From Rhizobium sp. WYCCWR10014 (lineage in GTDB: Bacteria; Pseudomonadota; Alphaproteobacteria; Rhizobiales; Rhizobiaceae): DNA of 64,000 bases. The DNA lies in the NCBI RefSeq assembly GCF_001657485.1, contig NZ_LXFU01000041.1, forward strand, positions 62,001 through 126,000. The letters run 5' to 3'. This document shows, piece by piece, positions 41,873 to 50,807 of this stretch (the first letter of the stretch is position 1; every line of letters begins with the position of its first letter). A model generated the notes under the pieces. The model was not told the origin of the DNA, ran no database searches, and saw only the letters and a list, made by a program, of their open reading frames with translations. The translations under genes and the position numbers were made by a program.

Positions 41873-42658
41873 TTACGTCTTGCGCGCCCTGATGTGGAGG
41901 AAGATCGGCGCGATGCGGGTGTCGGCGACCATTGGCTCGGCGAGCGCCACCTCGACTGACGCCATGGGCTCGCCGAAAGCTTCGATCGTCAGCCCCGCTT
42001 CGACGATCATCGACACCCAGGTCGACAGCGTCCGGTGAAAACGCGGAATGGCGAACGGCGTCAGCGTCGCCCGTTCTTCCTTGGGGATGGAGGAAAAGAT
42101 CCAGCGCTCGACCCGGCCGTCGCTCTCGTCGAAATAATCGGCGATCTCAACGGCGACCGGCTCGCCGGCCTCATTGCGGATATTGCGGCGCGTCGGCGGC
42201 ACAAAACAGGGGTGCAGGATCGAAAACTGCAGGAAGCCGCCCGGCTTCAGGACCCGGTGGATGCCCTTCAGCACCTCACGCTGGTCGGCCATGTCCATCA
42301 TCGACATGAAGGCGGTGCTGAAATCGAAACTCGCTTCGGGGAAATCGATGCCCTGACCGTCGCCGAGCACGTAGTCGATGCCGAGCGGCGCTTGCGCCTC
42401 GGTCTCGCGGGCATAGCGAATAAAGGTCGGGGCGATGTCGAGGCCGATCATGCGGGCGCCGAGGCGGGCGACGGCGCGGGTGTTGGAACCTTCGCCGCAG
42501 CCGAGATCGAGCCCGGCAAGGCCCGCCACCGCAGGCAACATCTTCAGAAAGGCCGGCGTGTTCAGCGCGTCGCGATATTTGTCGTAACCGGCGCGACTAT
42601 AGATCGTCCAGGTCTCGGCATTGCTCTCCCAATGGGCGGCGACATCATTGGCGTTCAT
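41873..42658 (-). CDS. SAM-dependent methyltransferase, class I
   Basis: A 261-residue protein. The SAM-binding motif LAGLDLGCGEGSNTRAVARL is at about 48-67, followed by the acidic loop MIGLDIAPTF, and post-motif regions DFSTAFMSMMDMADQREVLK and VLKPGGFLQFSILHPCFVPP, all in the order of the Methyltransf_11 fold. Substrate unknown. It starts MNANDVAAHWESNAETW. It is apparently a single-gene unit, divergent from a GNAT gene. Confidence 0.88.
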   Translation of the reverse strand: MNANDVAAHWESNAETWTIYSRAGYDKYRDALNTPAFLKMLPAVAGLAGLDLGCGEGSNTRAVARLGARMIGLDIAPTFIRYARETEAQAPLGIDYVLGDGQGIDFPEASFDFSTAFMSMMDMADQREVLKGIHRVLKPGGFLQFSILHPCFVPPTRRNIRNEAGEPVAVEIADYFDESDGRVERWIFSSIPKEERATLTPFAIPRFHRTLSTWVSMIVEAGLTIEAFGEPMASVEVALAEPMVADTRIAPIFLHIRARKT

Positions 42659-42812
42659 GGCTTTCCTCCTTGCTCGATCAGGATGGGCGGGGAGCTATAG
42701 GCGGTGCGGGTGACAATGGGAAGACGGGCGGTCCACTGTAAGCGGTTCACGCCTATGGATCATGCCCAGGTTTGCATGCACTATCATGCGATCGAGAGGA
42801 TAGGGGGCTGCT

Positions 42813-43289
42813 GTGTCCGACGAAGTGATCATCCGCGAGCTGGTCGGTCCCGATCAGACGATGACAATTTTCCCGTTGTACAGCCAGGTTAGTCGCCTGA
42901 GTGAGGCCGTGGTTTGCCAACGACTTTCAGCCATGTTTGCACAGAGCAATTATCGCTGCATAGCAGCATATATCGATGAACGGATGGTGGGTGCGTCGGG
43001 TTTCTGGACCGGCGCTCAGTTATGGTGCGGCAAGTATGTCGAGGCGGACAACGTGGTGGTAGACAGCGCCCTGCGCAGTCAGGGCATCGGCGGCAAGATG
43101 ATGGCGTGGATCGAGGCGGAGGCGGAGCGGATTGAATGCGCAGCGATCCGCACCGCCATGGTGCTGGGCAGGGAGCGTACGCACCAGTTCTACGCGAGAA
43201 ACGGCTACTTCGACGACGGCCTGTTGATGGTGAAAGCCCTAAGTCGCGGTGCGGCCGAGTTTCCGGAATATGTCTCTCAACAAGTTTGA
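42813..43289 (+). CDS. GNAT family N-acetyltransferase
   Basis: A 158-residue acetyltransferase starting at GTG 42813 with AGGGGG five bases upstream. The acetyl-CoA-binding motif A is VVDSALRSQGIGGKMMAWIE, followed by HQFYARNGYFDDGLLM, the typical C-terminal beta-bulge region. The substrate could be a small amine, an antibiotic or a protein N-terminus. Confidence 0.85.
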   Translation: MSDEVIIRELVGPDQTMTIFPLYSQVSRLSEAVVCQRLSAMFAQSNYRCIAAYIDERMVGASGFWTGAQLWCGKYVEADNVVVDSALRSQGIGGKMMAWIEAEAERIECAAIRTAMVLGRERTHQFYARNGYFDDGLLMVKALSRGAAEFPEYVSQQV

Positions 43290-43395
43290 CCGGTCCCGCA
43301 GCCTGGCCGCAAGTGCCACCACTGGCGCAAAGCGGGACGGACGGAAGAATTGCCCGGCTTGTACGGGCGGCGATTTTTCGGTCGCATGACCAGGC

Positions 43396-43716
43396 TTAGA
43401 GATGCCCGGGCACCTTTGCCTTCAGCAGCTGCACGAGCGCGGGGTCCATGAAATCGTAGTCATCAGGAATATCAAGGCAGATCAGCCGCTTGCCTTTGAG
43501 AGCTGACCGGTATTTGCCCTGAAGTTTCGCACGGTGAGCCTTCTCCATGACGAAGACGATATCGGCCCATTCGATCAGCTCGTTCGATAGTGGGTTTTCG
43601 GCATCGTTGTTCGTGCCGGCCGAGGAGACCTCGATCTCCGGCCAGTTTGCAAAGACCTGTTCGGCCGTCGGGCTCCGAAGCTTGTTCTGACTACAGACGA
43701 ACAAGACGTTTTTCAC
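43396..43716 (-). CDS. Low molecular weight protein tyrosine phosphatase-like protein
   Basis: A 106-residue protein with the P-loop VCSQNKLRSPTAE (Cys-x5-Arg-Ser) right after the first strand and a candidate general-acid region DIPDDYDFMDP. It is shorter than classical LMW phosphatases (about 150). The GTG at 43716 is preferred because AGAGAGA lies about eight bases upstream and the fold starts with KNVLFVC; a TTG six codons earlier is possible. It may dephosphorylate tyrosine residues or be a related reductase-like protein. Confidence 0.75.
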   Translation of the reverse strand: MKNVLFVCSQNKLRSPTAEQVFANWPEIEVSSAGTNNDAENPLSNELIEWADIVFVMEKAHRAKLQGKYRSALKGKRLICLDIPDDYDFMDPALVQLLKAKVPGHL

Positions 43717-43793
43717 GTTTCGATCTCTCTTCAAGTGAACAGAGCCGGCGATAGCACAATTCCGTGCCCGGGCGAACCAAGGGAGTAGTTGCG

Positions 43794-45197
43794 TCAGCCG
43801 CCGCTCACACTCTTGAACGCGGCGATGATGCTTTGGGCGGCGAGTTTGGCCTCATCTGACGTCGTCTGGAAGTTGGTGACGGAGAGGCGCAGGACGTCGC
43901 GGCCGCGCCATTTGGCGCCACCGGCGAAGATCATGCCCTCCGCCTGGATCTTTTCGATCGTCTTACGCGTCAGCGCGTCGCCTTCTTCGGAGGGCAGGTC
44001 GGCTCCGAAGCGGATGATGAGCTGGTTCAGCGTCACCTCGTTCAGAATGGCGATGCGAGGCTCGCGTGCGAGCAGGTCGGCGATCAGCCGCGCTGAGGCG
44101 CAGCACTGGTCGATCAAGGCGGCGATGCCGTCGCGGCCGAGATGTTTCAGCATCGCCCAAGTGGCAAAGCCGCGCGCCCTTCTCGAAAGCTCGGGCACGT
44201 AATGGGAGGGATCGCGTTCGCCTTCGCCGGCGAGCGGCAGGTAGCTCGCCGCGATCGTCATGGCGCGGCGATGGGCGAGTTCGTCGCGGACGATGGCATA
44301 GCCGCAATCATAGGGCGTCTGCAGCCATTTGTGGCCGTCGGTCGCCCAGCTGTCGGCCGCTTCGATGCCTCGGCTGAGGTGGCTGGTCTTCACTGATGCC
44401 TGCGCCCAGAGGCCAAAGGCGCCGTCGACATGCACCCAGGCGCCTTTCGCCTTCAACAGCGGGATGATGACGGCGAAATCGTCGAAGGCGCCGGTATTGA
44501 TCTGCCCCGCCTGGAGAATGGCGATGACGGGACCGGAGACGGTATCGAGCGTGTCAGCCAACGCGACCGGGTCTATCCGGCCCACGGCGTCGGTGCGCAC
44601 GCGCAGCACGCGATCGTGGCCGAGACCTAGGAATTGCAGCGCGGAGAATACCGTCGTGTGGGCATCGTCGCCGATCAGCACGGTAATCTCAGGCGCCCCG
44701 AACAGGCCGTTGGCATCGGCATCCCAGCCCACCTGGCGCAGCACCTCGCCGCGGGCGGCGGCAAGGCAGGTAAAGTTCGCCACCGTCGCGCCGGTGACGA
44801 AGCCGACCGAGCTTTCGGCCGGCAGCTGCAGGAGATCGAGGAGCCATCTCGCCGCGACGGTCTCGACGGCGGACGCGGCCGGGGCAACGGCATGGTTTCC
44901 GGCATTCTGGCCCCAGGCGCTGGTGAGGAAATCGGCCGCGACGCCGACCGGATGGGAGCCGCCGATGACCCAGCCGAAGAAGCGCGGCCCAGTGGTTGCA
45001 TGCAGCCCGGGTTCGGCGCCGTCCGATAGACGCCTGATGACATCAAGCATATCGGAACCGGCCGCCGGCAGCGGCTCTTCGAAACAGGCAAGCGAGGCCG
45101 CGTAGTCGTGGGTGGGCATATGGCGGGCGGGCGCTGCCTGCCGGAATCTTGCCGCAAGGCGGGCGGCTTCCTGAAACAAAGATGCAATCGCCGTCAT
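43794..45197 (-). CDS. PLP-dependent group II decarboxylase (aromatic amino acid type)
   Basis: A 467-residue fold-type I enzyme. VGFVTGATVANFTCLAAARG is the phosphate-binding region, GAWVHVDGAFGLWAQAS carries the cofactor Asp, and DSWATDGHKWLQTPYDCGYA contains the Schiff-base Lys. It resembles aromatic-L-amino-acid/glutamate decarboxylases of the pyridoxal_deC family, which release CO2 to form an amine. The ATG at 45197 is chosen by family length. An amine produced here could relate to the amine oxidase, but they are 34 kb apart and the substrate is unknown. Confidence 0.85.
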   Translation of the reverse strand: MTAIASLFQEAARLAARFRQAAPARHMPTHDYAASLACFEEPLPAAGSDMLDVIRRLSDGAEPGLHATTGPRFFGWVIGGSHPVGVAADFLTSAWGQNAGNHAVAPAASAVETVAARWLLDLLQLPAESSVGFVTGATVANFTCLAAARGEVLRQVGWDADANGLFGAPEITVLIGDDAHTTVFSALQFLGLGHDRVLRVRTDAVGRIDPVALADTLDTVSGPVIAILQAGQINTGAFDDFAVIIPLLKAKGAWVHVDGAFGLWAQASVKTSHLSRGIEAADSWATDGHKWLQTPYDCGYAIVRDELAHRRAMTIAASYLPLAGEGERDPSHYVPELSRRARGFATWAMLKHLGRDGIAALIDQCCASARLIADLLAREPRIAILNEVTLNQLIIRFGADLPSEEGDALTRKTIEKIQAEGMIFAGGAKWRGRDVLRLSVTNFQTTSDEAKLAAQSIIAAFKSVSGG

Positions 45198-45510
45198 GCG
45201 GATCCCCCTGCCGCCACCGATCCTGGAGGGGCGCACCCTCGAAAGCAGGCTGCGGGCACACGCAATCTAGCCCATATCGCCGAGGCTGTCTTCGCCTGGC
45301 AGATCTCGGATCTGGGTTCCGGGGCCTTCCTTGGGCTTGCCGAGACCTCAAGACAAATTGAGCATCGGGGAGGAGCTTCCTAAATATCTACAATAACTAC
45401 CTTATCCCGTTCTGTGCATTTTTGAAATTTCGCGGCTCTTGTTGAAAATGATTGCCTTCGCTTCAAGTATCGTTCAATGATGCGGAAATATCATTTGCAC
45501 CATTGTCAAG

Positions 45511-45984
45511 TTGGTGCTGCCAATCAGCGAGGGATATGCACTGAAATATTTCCTTCTCTACGCGCTAACGTGCACGTTGGTCGGGATAGTTCTTCTCTTC
45601 ATTATCCGTGAAGTTGTACCATTCACGATCGACAAGCCAACCGATCAATCGGTGGCCGACTCAACTGATGAGCCAGTTGCCGGGCCAACCGAGCAATCAG
45701 CGGCCCGACCAACCGGTGAGCCGTTGAACGCGGCAACCGGCAAGCCGGTACCGGGGGCAACCGGCAAGCCGGTGCCCGGGCCAACAACCGATCAATCCGC
45801 CGTCCAGCCTGCCGATCCCTTGGTCGTCCGATCCACCGGCCAGCCGGTCGATGGGCCAGCCCGTGAACCGGGGGTCGGGCAAACCGGCGAACCGGCTGCG
45901 AGGCCTGCCGATCAATCGGTGGTCGGTCCAACCGGCGAACCGGTCGTGCGGAAGGGCGGCCGGCTGGGGAGCCCAGCGCAGTGA
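45511..45984 (+). CDS. Single-pass membrane protein with Pro/Thr/Gly-rich repeats
   Basis: A 157-codon frame. Residues 10-38 form one membrane helix (YFLLYALTCTLVGIVLLFII), followed by about 115 residues of degenerate repeats: PTDQSV, DEPVAGPTEQ, TGKPVPGATGKPVPGPT, TGQPVDGPA, TGEPV. DNA repeats are visible, for example GCAACCGGCAAGCCGGT twice. The start is TTG 45511 or GTG 45514 and no ribosome site is evident, so expression is uncertain. If real, it is an anchored extended stalk, possibly spanning periplasm or cell wall, similar in style to TonB-like spacers. Confidence 0.5.
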   Translation: MVLPISEGYALKYFLLYALTCTLVGIVLLFIIREVVPFTIDKPTDQSVADSTDEPVAGPTEQSAARPTGEPLNAATGKPVPGATGKPVPGPTTDQSAVQPADPLVVRSTGQPVDGPAREPGVGQTGEPAARPADQSVVGPTGEPVVRKGGRLGSPAQ

Positions 45985-46120
45985 TCGGCGTCTGAGGTGA
46001 CGGATTTCCGTTCGATTTCGTAACTTCGTGCATATGCTGAACTACGAAGCTTCCTGACACCGGTTGCATCGGCTGGGGCCATCTGTATTGACAGTACCTC
46101 TCATCTCGCAGGAGGTTCCG

Positions 46121-46627
46121 ATGGATGGACGTGGCACGACGATCAGGCATGTCAGGGCAGACGAAGTGGAGGCTTTCCGGCGCATCCGTCTGGAGGCGCT
46201 TCGCACCGAACCGTCCCTCTTTGCAAGCCGCTACGAAGACTGGGAGGGTCTTTCTCTCGAGGAGTGGCGCAATCGTCTGAACGAGCCGGTTTTCATCGCC
46301 TTTCAGGATGGCGAACCCGTTGGCATAACCGGCCTAGTTCGGCAGCGGTCGAGCAAGATGGCCCATCGCGCGACGATCATCATGGTTTACGTCAGAAGGA
46401 GCCTGCGGGGAACGGGCCTTGCCGGCAAGCTGCTCGGCGCGGCGGCCGATCACGCGCGCGATATCGGCATCCTGCAACTGGAACTCTTCGTCAGCGCGGA
46501 GAACCCGGCGGCAATACGATTCTATCAGCGGGAAGGCTTCTCCGAGATCGGCAGGATTCCCGGCGGGGTTCTGGAGGAGGGCAGGGAGATCGACGACGTC
46601 ATGATGGCTCGCCGTCTGGTCGGTTAG
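46121..46627 (+). CDS. GNAT family N-acetyltransferase
   Basis: A 168-residue protein beginning MDGRGTTIRHVRADEVEAFR, with the acetyl-CoA motif IIMVYVRRSLRGTGLAGKLL and a C-terminal AIRFYQREGFSEIGRIPGGV. AGGAGG lies five to six bases before the ATG at 46121, which is why the earlier in-frame ATG is rejected. Substrate unknown. It is a separate subgroup from the GNAT at 42813. Confidence 0.88.
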   Translation: MDGRGTTIRHVRADEVEAFRRIRLEALRTEPSLFASRYEDWEGLSLEEWRNRLNEPVFIAFQDGEPVGITGLVRQRSSKMAHRATIIMVYVRRSLRGTGLAGKLLGAAADHARDIGILQLELFVSAENPAAIRFYQREGFSEIGRIPGGVLEEGREIDDVMMARRLVG

Positions 46628-46726
46628 GTCTCACGCGGATGTTTCAGCGCATGTCGACTTGCCTGATCTATTGACCTCAAGTGGGGTTGGGGTTGCAGGA
46701 TGCCGGCATGGGCTGGAGGTTTGGCC

Positions 46727-47647
46727 GTGACGAAAATTCTGAAAGACGAGGATCTTGTCGGCAGCGCGTTGATGGCGGTCGCGATCGATGCGCTCGAGAG
46801 CGCTTTTCTCGCTAGGGCCGGCAATCGACTGATCTCTCCGCCCCGGCATCATGTCTCGTTTCCCGATCGGGGCGATCTCGTCTTCACCGTCGGTGGCATC
46901 CTTGGCGAGAAACCGCTCGCGGGCTTTCGGGTCTATGAAACATTCGACGGGGTGGAGCATTCGCAGATCGTCGCTGTGTGGTCGGCCGACGACGCCAGGC
47001 TCAAAGGCATCGTTGTTGGAGAGCGCCTCGGTAACCTTAGAACCGGTGCGATCGGAGGTCTCGCCATCCGCCACCTCAGCGCGCCGGATGCCAGGACCGT
47101 CGGGATCCTCGGTAGCGGCGCCCAAGCGCGAACCCAGCTTGCCGCGGCCGCCGCCGTTCGAAAGCTGGACCGCGCTCGTGTCTATAGCCGCGACGCGAAA
47201 AATCGCGCCGCCTTTGCAGTTGAGATGCAGCACGCCTTGGATATTGAGGTGGAGCCTGCCGGCAGCGCCTCTGAAGCCGTCGATGGTGTCGACATCGTCA
47301 TCTGCGCGACGACGAGCCGAACGCCCGTCATTCATGCCAGGGATTTGAAACCCGGCGTGCACCTCAACACCGTCGGCCCGAAAACACAGGAGGGATACGA
47401 ACTCGGCCTGGATATCGCCGATGCCGCAGCCGTGATCGCGACGGACTCTCCCGAACAGACGCGCGCCTATGCTTCGCCCTTTTTCCTCGCCGGCTCCGGC
47501 AATGAGCATCGCATGGCCGACCTTGCCGATATCATTGCCGGGAAAGCGGCCGGTCGGGGATCGCCGGAGGATACGACGCTGTTTTGCTCCGTCGGGCTGG
47601 CCGGAACCGAAGTCGTCGTCGCCTCGGCAATCCTTGATAGCTTATAA
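46727..47647 (+). CDS. Ornithine cyclodeaminase/mu-crystallin family protein
   Basis: A 306-residue NAD(P)-binding protein. ARTVGILGSGAQARTQLAAA is the Rossmann nucleotide motif; VDIVICATTSRTPVIHARDL and HLNTVGPKTQEGYELGLDIA complete the family core. Members include ornithine cyclodeaminase, pyrroline-2-carboxylate reductase and alanine dehydrogenase. GTG at 46727 is preferred, with GGAGG eight bases upstream; ATGs at 46700 and 46708 lack one. It converges on dapB, with 11 bases between the stops. Confidence 0.85.
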   Translation: MTKILKDEDLVGSALMAVAIDALESAFLARAGNRLISPPRHHVSFPDRGDLVFTVGGILGEKPLAGFRVYETFDGVEHSQIVAVWSADDARLKGIVVGERLGNLRTGAIGGLAIRHLSAPDARTVGILGSGAQARTQLAAAAAVRKLDRARVYSRDAKNRAAFAVEMQHALDIEVEPAGSASEAVDGVDIVICATTSRTPVIHARDLKPGVHLNTVGPKTQEGYELGLDIADAAAVIATDSPEQTRAYASPFFLAGSGNEHRMADLADIIAGKAAGRGSPEDTTLFCSVGLAGTEVVVASAILDSL

Positions 47648-47658
47648 GCCCGTTTTTC

Positions 47659-48429
47659 TCAGGCCATCCCGAGAACATCTCCCATTGTGTATTCGCCGGG
47701 TGCGCGCCCTGGGACCCAGCGGGCGGCGGCAAGTGCGCCGCGGGCGAACATGCCACGATCGAGAGCCGAATGCGAGAGCGTCACAACTTCCTCGGCGGCG
47801 GCAAACAGGACGCTGTGTTCTCCAACGATCCCGCCGGCGCGCAACACGGCAAAGCCGATTTCGCCGGGCGGCCGCTCACCAGTGATGCCGTCACGCCCGC
47901 GCCGCTCGACGGATGCGAGTGAAACCCCGCGGCCCTCGGCGGCGGCTTCGCCGAGCATCAGTGCCGTACCGGACGGCGCGTCGATCTTCCTGTTGTGATG
48001 GGCTTCGAGGATCTCGATATCCCAGCCATGCGCGGGAAGGGCGCGGGCCGCCTGGGCGACGAGGCTGACCAGCATGTTGACGCCGATGGAGAAATTGCCG
48101 GAGCGCAGAATCGGAATCGCGCGGGCGGCCTTTGCGATCCGTTCGAGCTCATCCGGCTCGAAACCCGTCGCGCCGATGACCAGGGCCGGTCCGCCGGCTG
48201 ACGCGCACAAACCGGCAAGTTCGGCGGCCGCACGTCCCGTCGTGAAATCCAGGATCACGTCGGCCGCTCCGATCGCGGTCGACCGGTCGATCAGTCCGGC
48301 GCCGATGGCGCCCTCACGGCCGATGCCGCCGACGAACGCAAAATCCGGATCGGCCGCCAGCAGCGGCAGGATGGTGCGCCCCATGTGGCCATTCGCGCCG
48401 GCGACGGCTATTTTGATTGGTGAGGTCAC
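47659..48429 (-). CDS. dapB: 4-hydroxy-tetrahydrodipicolinate reductase
   Basis: A 256-residue enzyme of the diaminopimelate/lysine pathway, reducing the product of DapA with NAD(P)H. KIAVAGANGHMGRTILPLLA is the nucleotide loop, and EILEAHHNRKIDAPSGTALM is the DapB signature with catalytic His and Lys. GTG start with AAGGAAAG five bases upstream. Rhizobia normally carry a housekeeping dapB elsewhere, so this may be a second copy; that cannot be tested here. No other dap gene is adjacent. Confidence 0.85.
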   Translation of the reverse strand: MTSPIKIAVAGANGHMGRTILPLLAADPDFAFVGGIGREGAIGAGLIDRSTAIGAADVILDFTTGRAAAELAGLCASAGGPALVIGATGFEPDELERIAKAARAIPILRSGNFSIGVNMLVSLVAQAARALPAHGWDIEILEAHHNRKIDAPSGTALMLGEAAAEGRGVSLASVERRGRDGITGERPPGEIGFAVLRAGGIVGEHSVLFAAAEEVVTLSHSALDRGMFARGALAAARWVPGRAPGEYTMGDVLGMA

Positions 48430-48560
48430 GGACTTTCCTTGGCTCGCGATATTTCCGACGGACGGCTGTTTGCATCGGCATTAGGCCGGCGAACGGGATC
48501 TGCAACTACCGCACTTGCGCTTCCGGCGCAAAGCAGGGACCTCCTCTGCTCGTCTGGCGC

Positions 48561-48776
48561 TTACCAGTTGCCGGGGTCGGCGGTGTGGTCGATACTGGCG
48601 AATTCGTCGGCCTTTTGCCGGTCCAGCTTCACCTCCGTGGCAGCCTTCGTTTCGTCGACGACCGAGTAGTGGTCGGGGATCGGTCCCCTTGATAGTTCCT
48701 GATACAGGAGCAAGGCGGCCTCCTCGGCGGTGTCGGCCTCGATCTCCCGACTGATTGATACGGTGAACTTGTGCAT
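48561..48776 (-). CDS. Small hypothetical protein (71 aa)
   Basis: Starts MHKFTVSISREIEADTAEEA and continues ALLLYQELSRGPIPDHYSVV, ending DHTADPGNW. It looks like a compact beta-alpha domain: the alternating first strand, then an acidic helix, is common in small conserved rhizobial proteins. No membrane segment. The ATG at 48776 gives a clean short protein, whereas the longer open frame upstream is shadow sequence antisense to the VOC gene. No family recognised. Confidence 0.6.
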   Translation of the reverse strand: MHKFTVSISREIEADTAEEAALLLYQELSRGPIPDHYSVVDETKAATEVKLDRQKADEFASIDHTADPGNW

Positions 48777-48962
48777 GGCTTCGGCCCTCTCGATCGGTGC
48801 GGCGGCGCGCGCAGTTTGCACAGTCTGACACGAGTTTTGTGTCGATGACACTAAAACTGCTCGCTTAGAATTTGATTCATGCGATGGCTTCAGGTCTTTG
48901 TTTTTATGAATGTCATGGTGCCAAGCCGCCGGACAATTTTGGGCGAACTGAGAGGATAGATC

Positions 48963-49352
48963 ATGCGCCTGAACCAGGTAACCTTTACGATGCCTGACCT
49001 TGATGCGGGCTGGAACTTCTACTGCACCCTCGGTCTCAAGCCCGTCGTCGACGCCCGTCCCCGGTATGCGCGCTTTGTCTGCCCGAACGGAGACAGCACC
49101 TTCTCCTTGCATCAGGGCGAAAGTGGGGGTGGCGGAACGACGGTGTATTTCGAGTGCGAGAAGCTGGACGAGACGGTCGGCAGTCTCAGCGAGGCCGGTC
49201 TTCGTTTCGTCACCGGACCGGAGGACAAGAGTTGGCTCTGGCGCGAAGCCGAGCTGTTCGACCCCGGCGGCAATCGCATCATCCTTTATTTCGCCGGATC
49301 GAACCGCACTGATCCGCCGTGGCGAGTGGATAAGGTGGCCTCCCCGAAGTAG
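48963..49352 (+). CDS. VOC family (glyoxalase-like) protein
   Basis: A 129-residue protein beginning MRLNQVTFTMPDLDAGWNFY, with a final ELFDPGGNRIILYFAGSNRT, the hallmark of the fold. GAGAGG lies about eight bases upstream of the ATG. It precedes the nitrilase-fold gene by 223 bases on the same strand. No substrate can be inferred. Confidence 0.85.
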   Translation: MRLNQVTFTMPDLDAGWNFYCTLGLKPVVDARPRYARFVCPNGDSTFSLHQGESGGGGTTVYFECEKLDETVGSLSEAGLRFVTGPEDKSWLWREAELFDPGGNRIILYFAGSNRTDPPWRVDKVASPK

Positions 49353-49575
49353 GCCGCCTCGGCGCCTGCCGATTCCGGCCATTCCCCGAATTGACGAATC
49401 GCGGTCGCCTCGGCATCTTTGCTTCGGCGTGGCCTACCGCCGAACCTCTCCAGACCTTCCCCAGCAGGGTCTTCTACCGGAGGCAAAGGGACTTTCGTCT
49501 CGGGTCGTGATCCTTGGTCCTGATGTTTCGGGCCTGTTGCTGGGGAACGATGTCCGGAACGTGAGAGGCCCTGAT

Positions 49576-50580
49576 ATGACTGAGAATGGAAATTTCAAAC
49601 GGCGGGTGCGTGCGCGCGCCGCCAAGACGGGTGAATCCTACACCGCCGCCCGCATGCATGTTCTTCCCAGGTCGGCGAACGATGCACTGCCTGAGGCAAG
49701 ACGCTTGCGTCTCGCCGTGGCCCAGACCACTCATGCAGACGATCCCCGCGATACCGACAAACTTCGCCAGAGCGGACAGGAGATGCGGCTGCTGATGCGG
49801 CAGGCGCGAGAGGCGGGCGCGCGGCTCATCCACTTTCCCGAGGGGACGACATCATCGCCGAATAAACGCATCATGTCGGAAATCGGGCCGAGAGAGATCG
49901 GGCCGTCCGATTGGCGGCGGTTCGAATGGGCCGTGTTGCGTGAGGAGCTGGATACAACGCGCAGGCTGGCGCGCGAACTCGGGCTCTGGACGGTCATCGG
50001 CTCGGTGCATCCGCTGACGCCGCCGCACCGGCCGCACAACAGCCTTTATGTCGTCTCCGATCGCGGCGAACTGGTGACGCGCTACGACGAGCGGCTGCTG
50101 TCCAACACCAAGATCTCCTTCATGTACACGCCGGGTTCGATCCCCATGACCTTCGAGGTCGACGGCATCCGTTTCGGCTGTGCGCTCGGCATGGAGTGCA
50201 ACTTTCCTCAAATTTTCACCGAATACGAGCGGCTCGATGTCCACTGCGTGCTGTTTTCGTCCACTGGGGGGACGTCGGCCAATGATACCTCCTTCGCCGC
50301 CGAGGTGCAGGGGTATGCGGCGAGCAACAGGTACTGGGTGAGTTTCTCCATACTCGCACATCCCGGTTTAGCCGATCCGGTGTCTTCCGGGATCGTCGCT
50401 CCCGGTGGCCGGTGGGCGGTGCAATGCCCCGCGGATGGAACGGCGGCGATATCGCTCGCCGAGATCGACGACAATCCCGGCGATATTGCCCGGCGGTGGC
50501 GACGCAAAGCGGGGAGCGGCCTCTACGAGCCGCACCGCGTGGCGGGCGATCCGCGCAGCGACGCGCGGAATAGGTTTTAG
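49576..50580 (+). CDS. Nitrilase-fold (carbon-nitrogen hydrolase) protein lacking catalytic Lys and Cys
   Basis: A 334-residue protein. The first 30 residues (KRRVRARAAKTGESYTAARM) are a basic extension. The CN-hydrolase domain follows (about 45-320). Of the Glu-Lys-Cys triad, Glu89 (HFPEGTT) is present. The Lys position holds Glu172 (RYDERLLSN), and the Cys position, five before FP, holds Gly205 (ALGMECNFP), with Cys208 three residues later. The protein may therefore be a pseudoenzyme or use a shifted nucleophile. The ATG at 49576 has GAGAGG seven bases upstream. Confidence 0.8.
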   Translation: MTENGNFKRRVRARAAKTGESYTAARMHVLPRSANDALPEARRLRLAVAQTTHADDPRDTDKLRQSGQEMRLLMRQAREAGARLIHFPEGTTSSPNKRIMSEIGPREIGPSDWRRFEWAVLREELDTTRRLARELGLWTVIGSVHPLTPPHRPHNSLYVVSDRGELVTRYDERLLSNTKISFMYTPGSIPMTFEVDGIRFGCALGMECNFPQIFTEYERLDVHCVLFSSTGGTSANDTSFAAEVQGYAASNRYWVSFSILAHPGLADPVSSGIVAPGGRWAVQCPADGTAAISLAEIDDNPGDIARRWRRKAGSGLYEPHRVAGDPRSDARNRF

Positions 50581-50654
50581 AGTCGTATCGAACCTCCTTC
50601 ATGCGACGCGCTTGCCCAATGATTTTCCTGTGGCTCAGGCGCGTTAAATTCTAT

Positions 50655-50679
50655 CACCGGTGGCTCGACTCCACCGGTG
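50655..50679. terminator. Strong hairpin between convergent genes
   Basis: CACCGGTGG-CTCGACT-CCACCGGTG, a perfect nine-pair stem, lies in the 227-base gap between the nitrilase-fold gene and the phosphatase gene, which converge. It could serve both directions. No U tract is present. Confidence 0.45.
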
Positions 50680-50807
50680 CTGCAGCACCAAAAGAGCCTC
50701 ATTCTGAGGGGCCCGAAAGTCGATGGCCGCAGGTCGCAAGTCGAGGCGTCAACCTCTGGCATTGAGCCGCGTTATAATCAGCAATGACGTTCGGCGGCTG
50801 GGGGCCG

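Noticed and set aside
45650..45960. Repetitive GC-rich stretch that could suggest an origin or iteron array
   Set aside because: The repeats keep frame and encode Pro/Thr/Gly units. There is no neighbouring replication gene or AT-rich segment.
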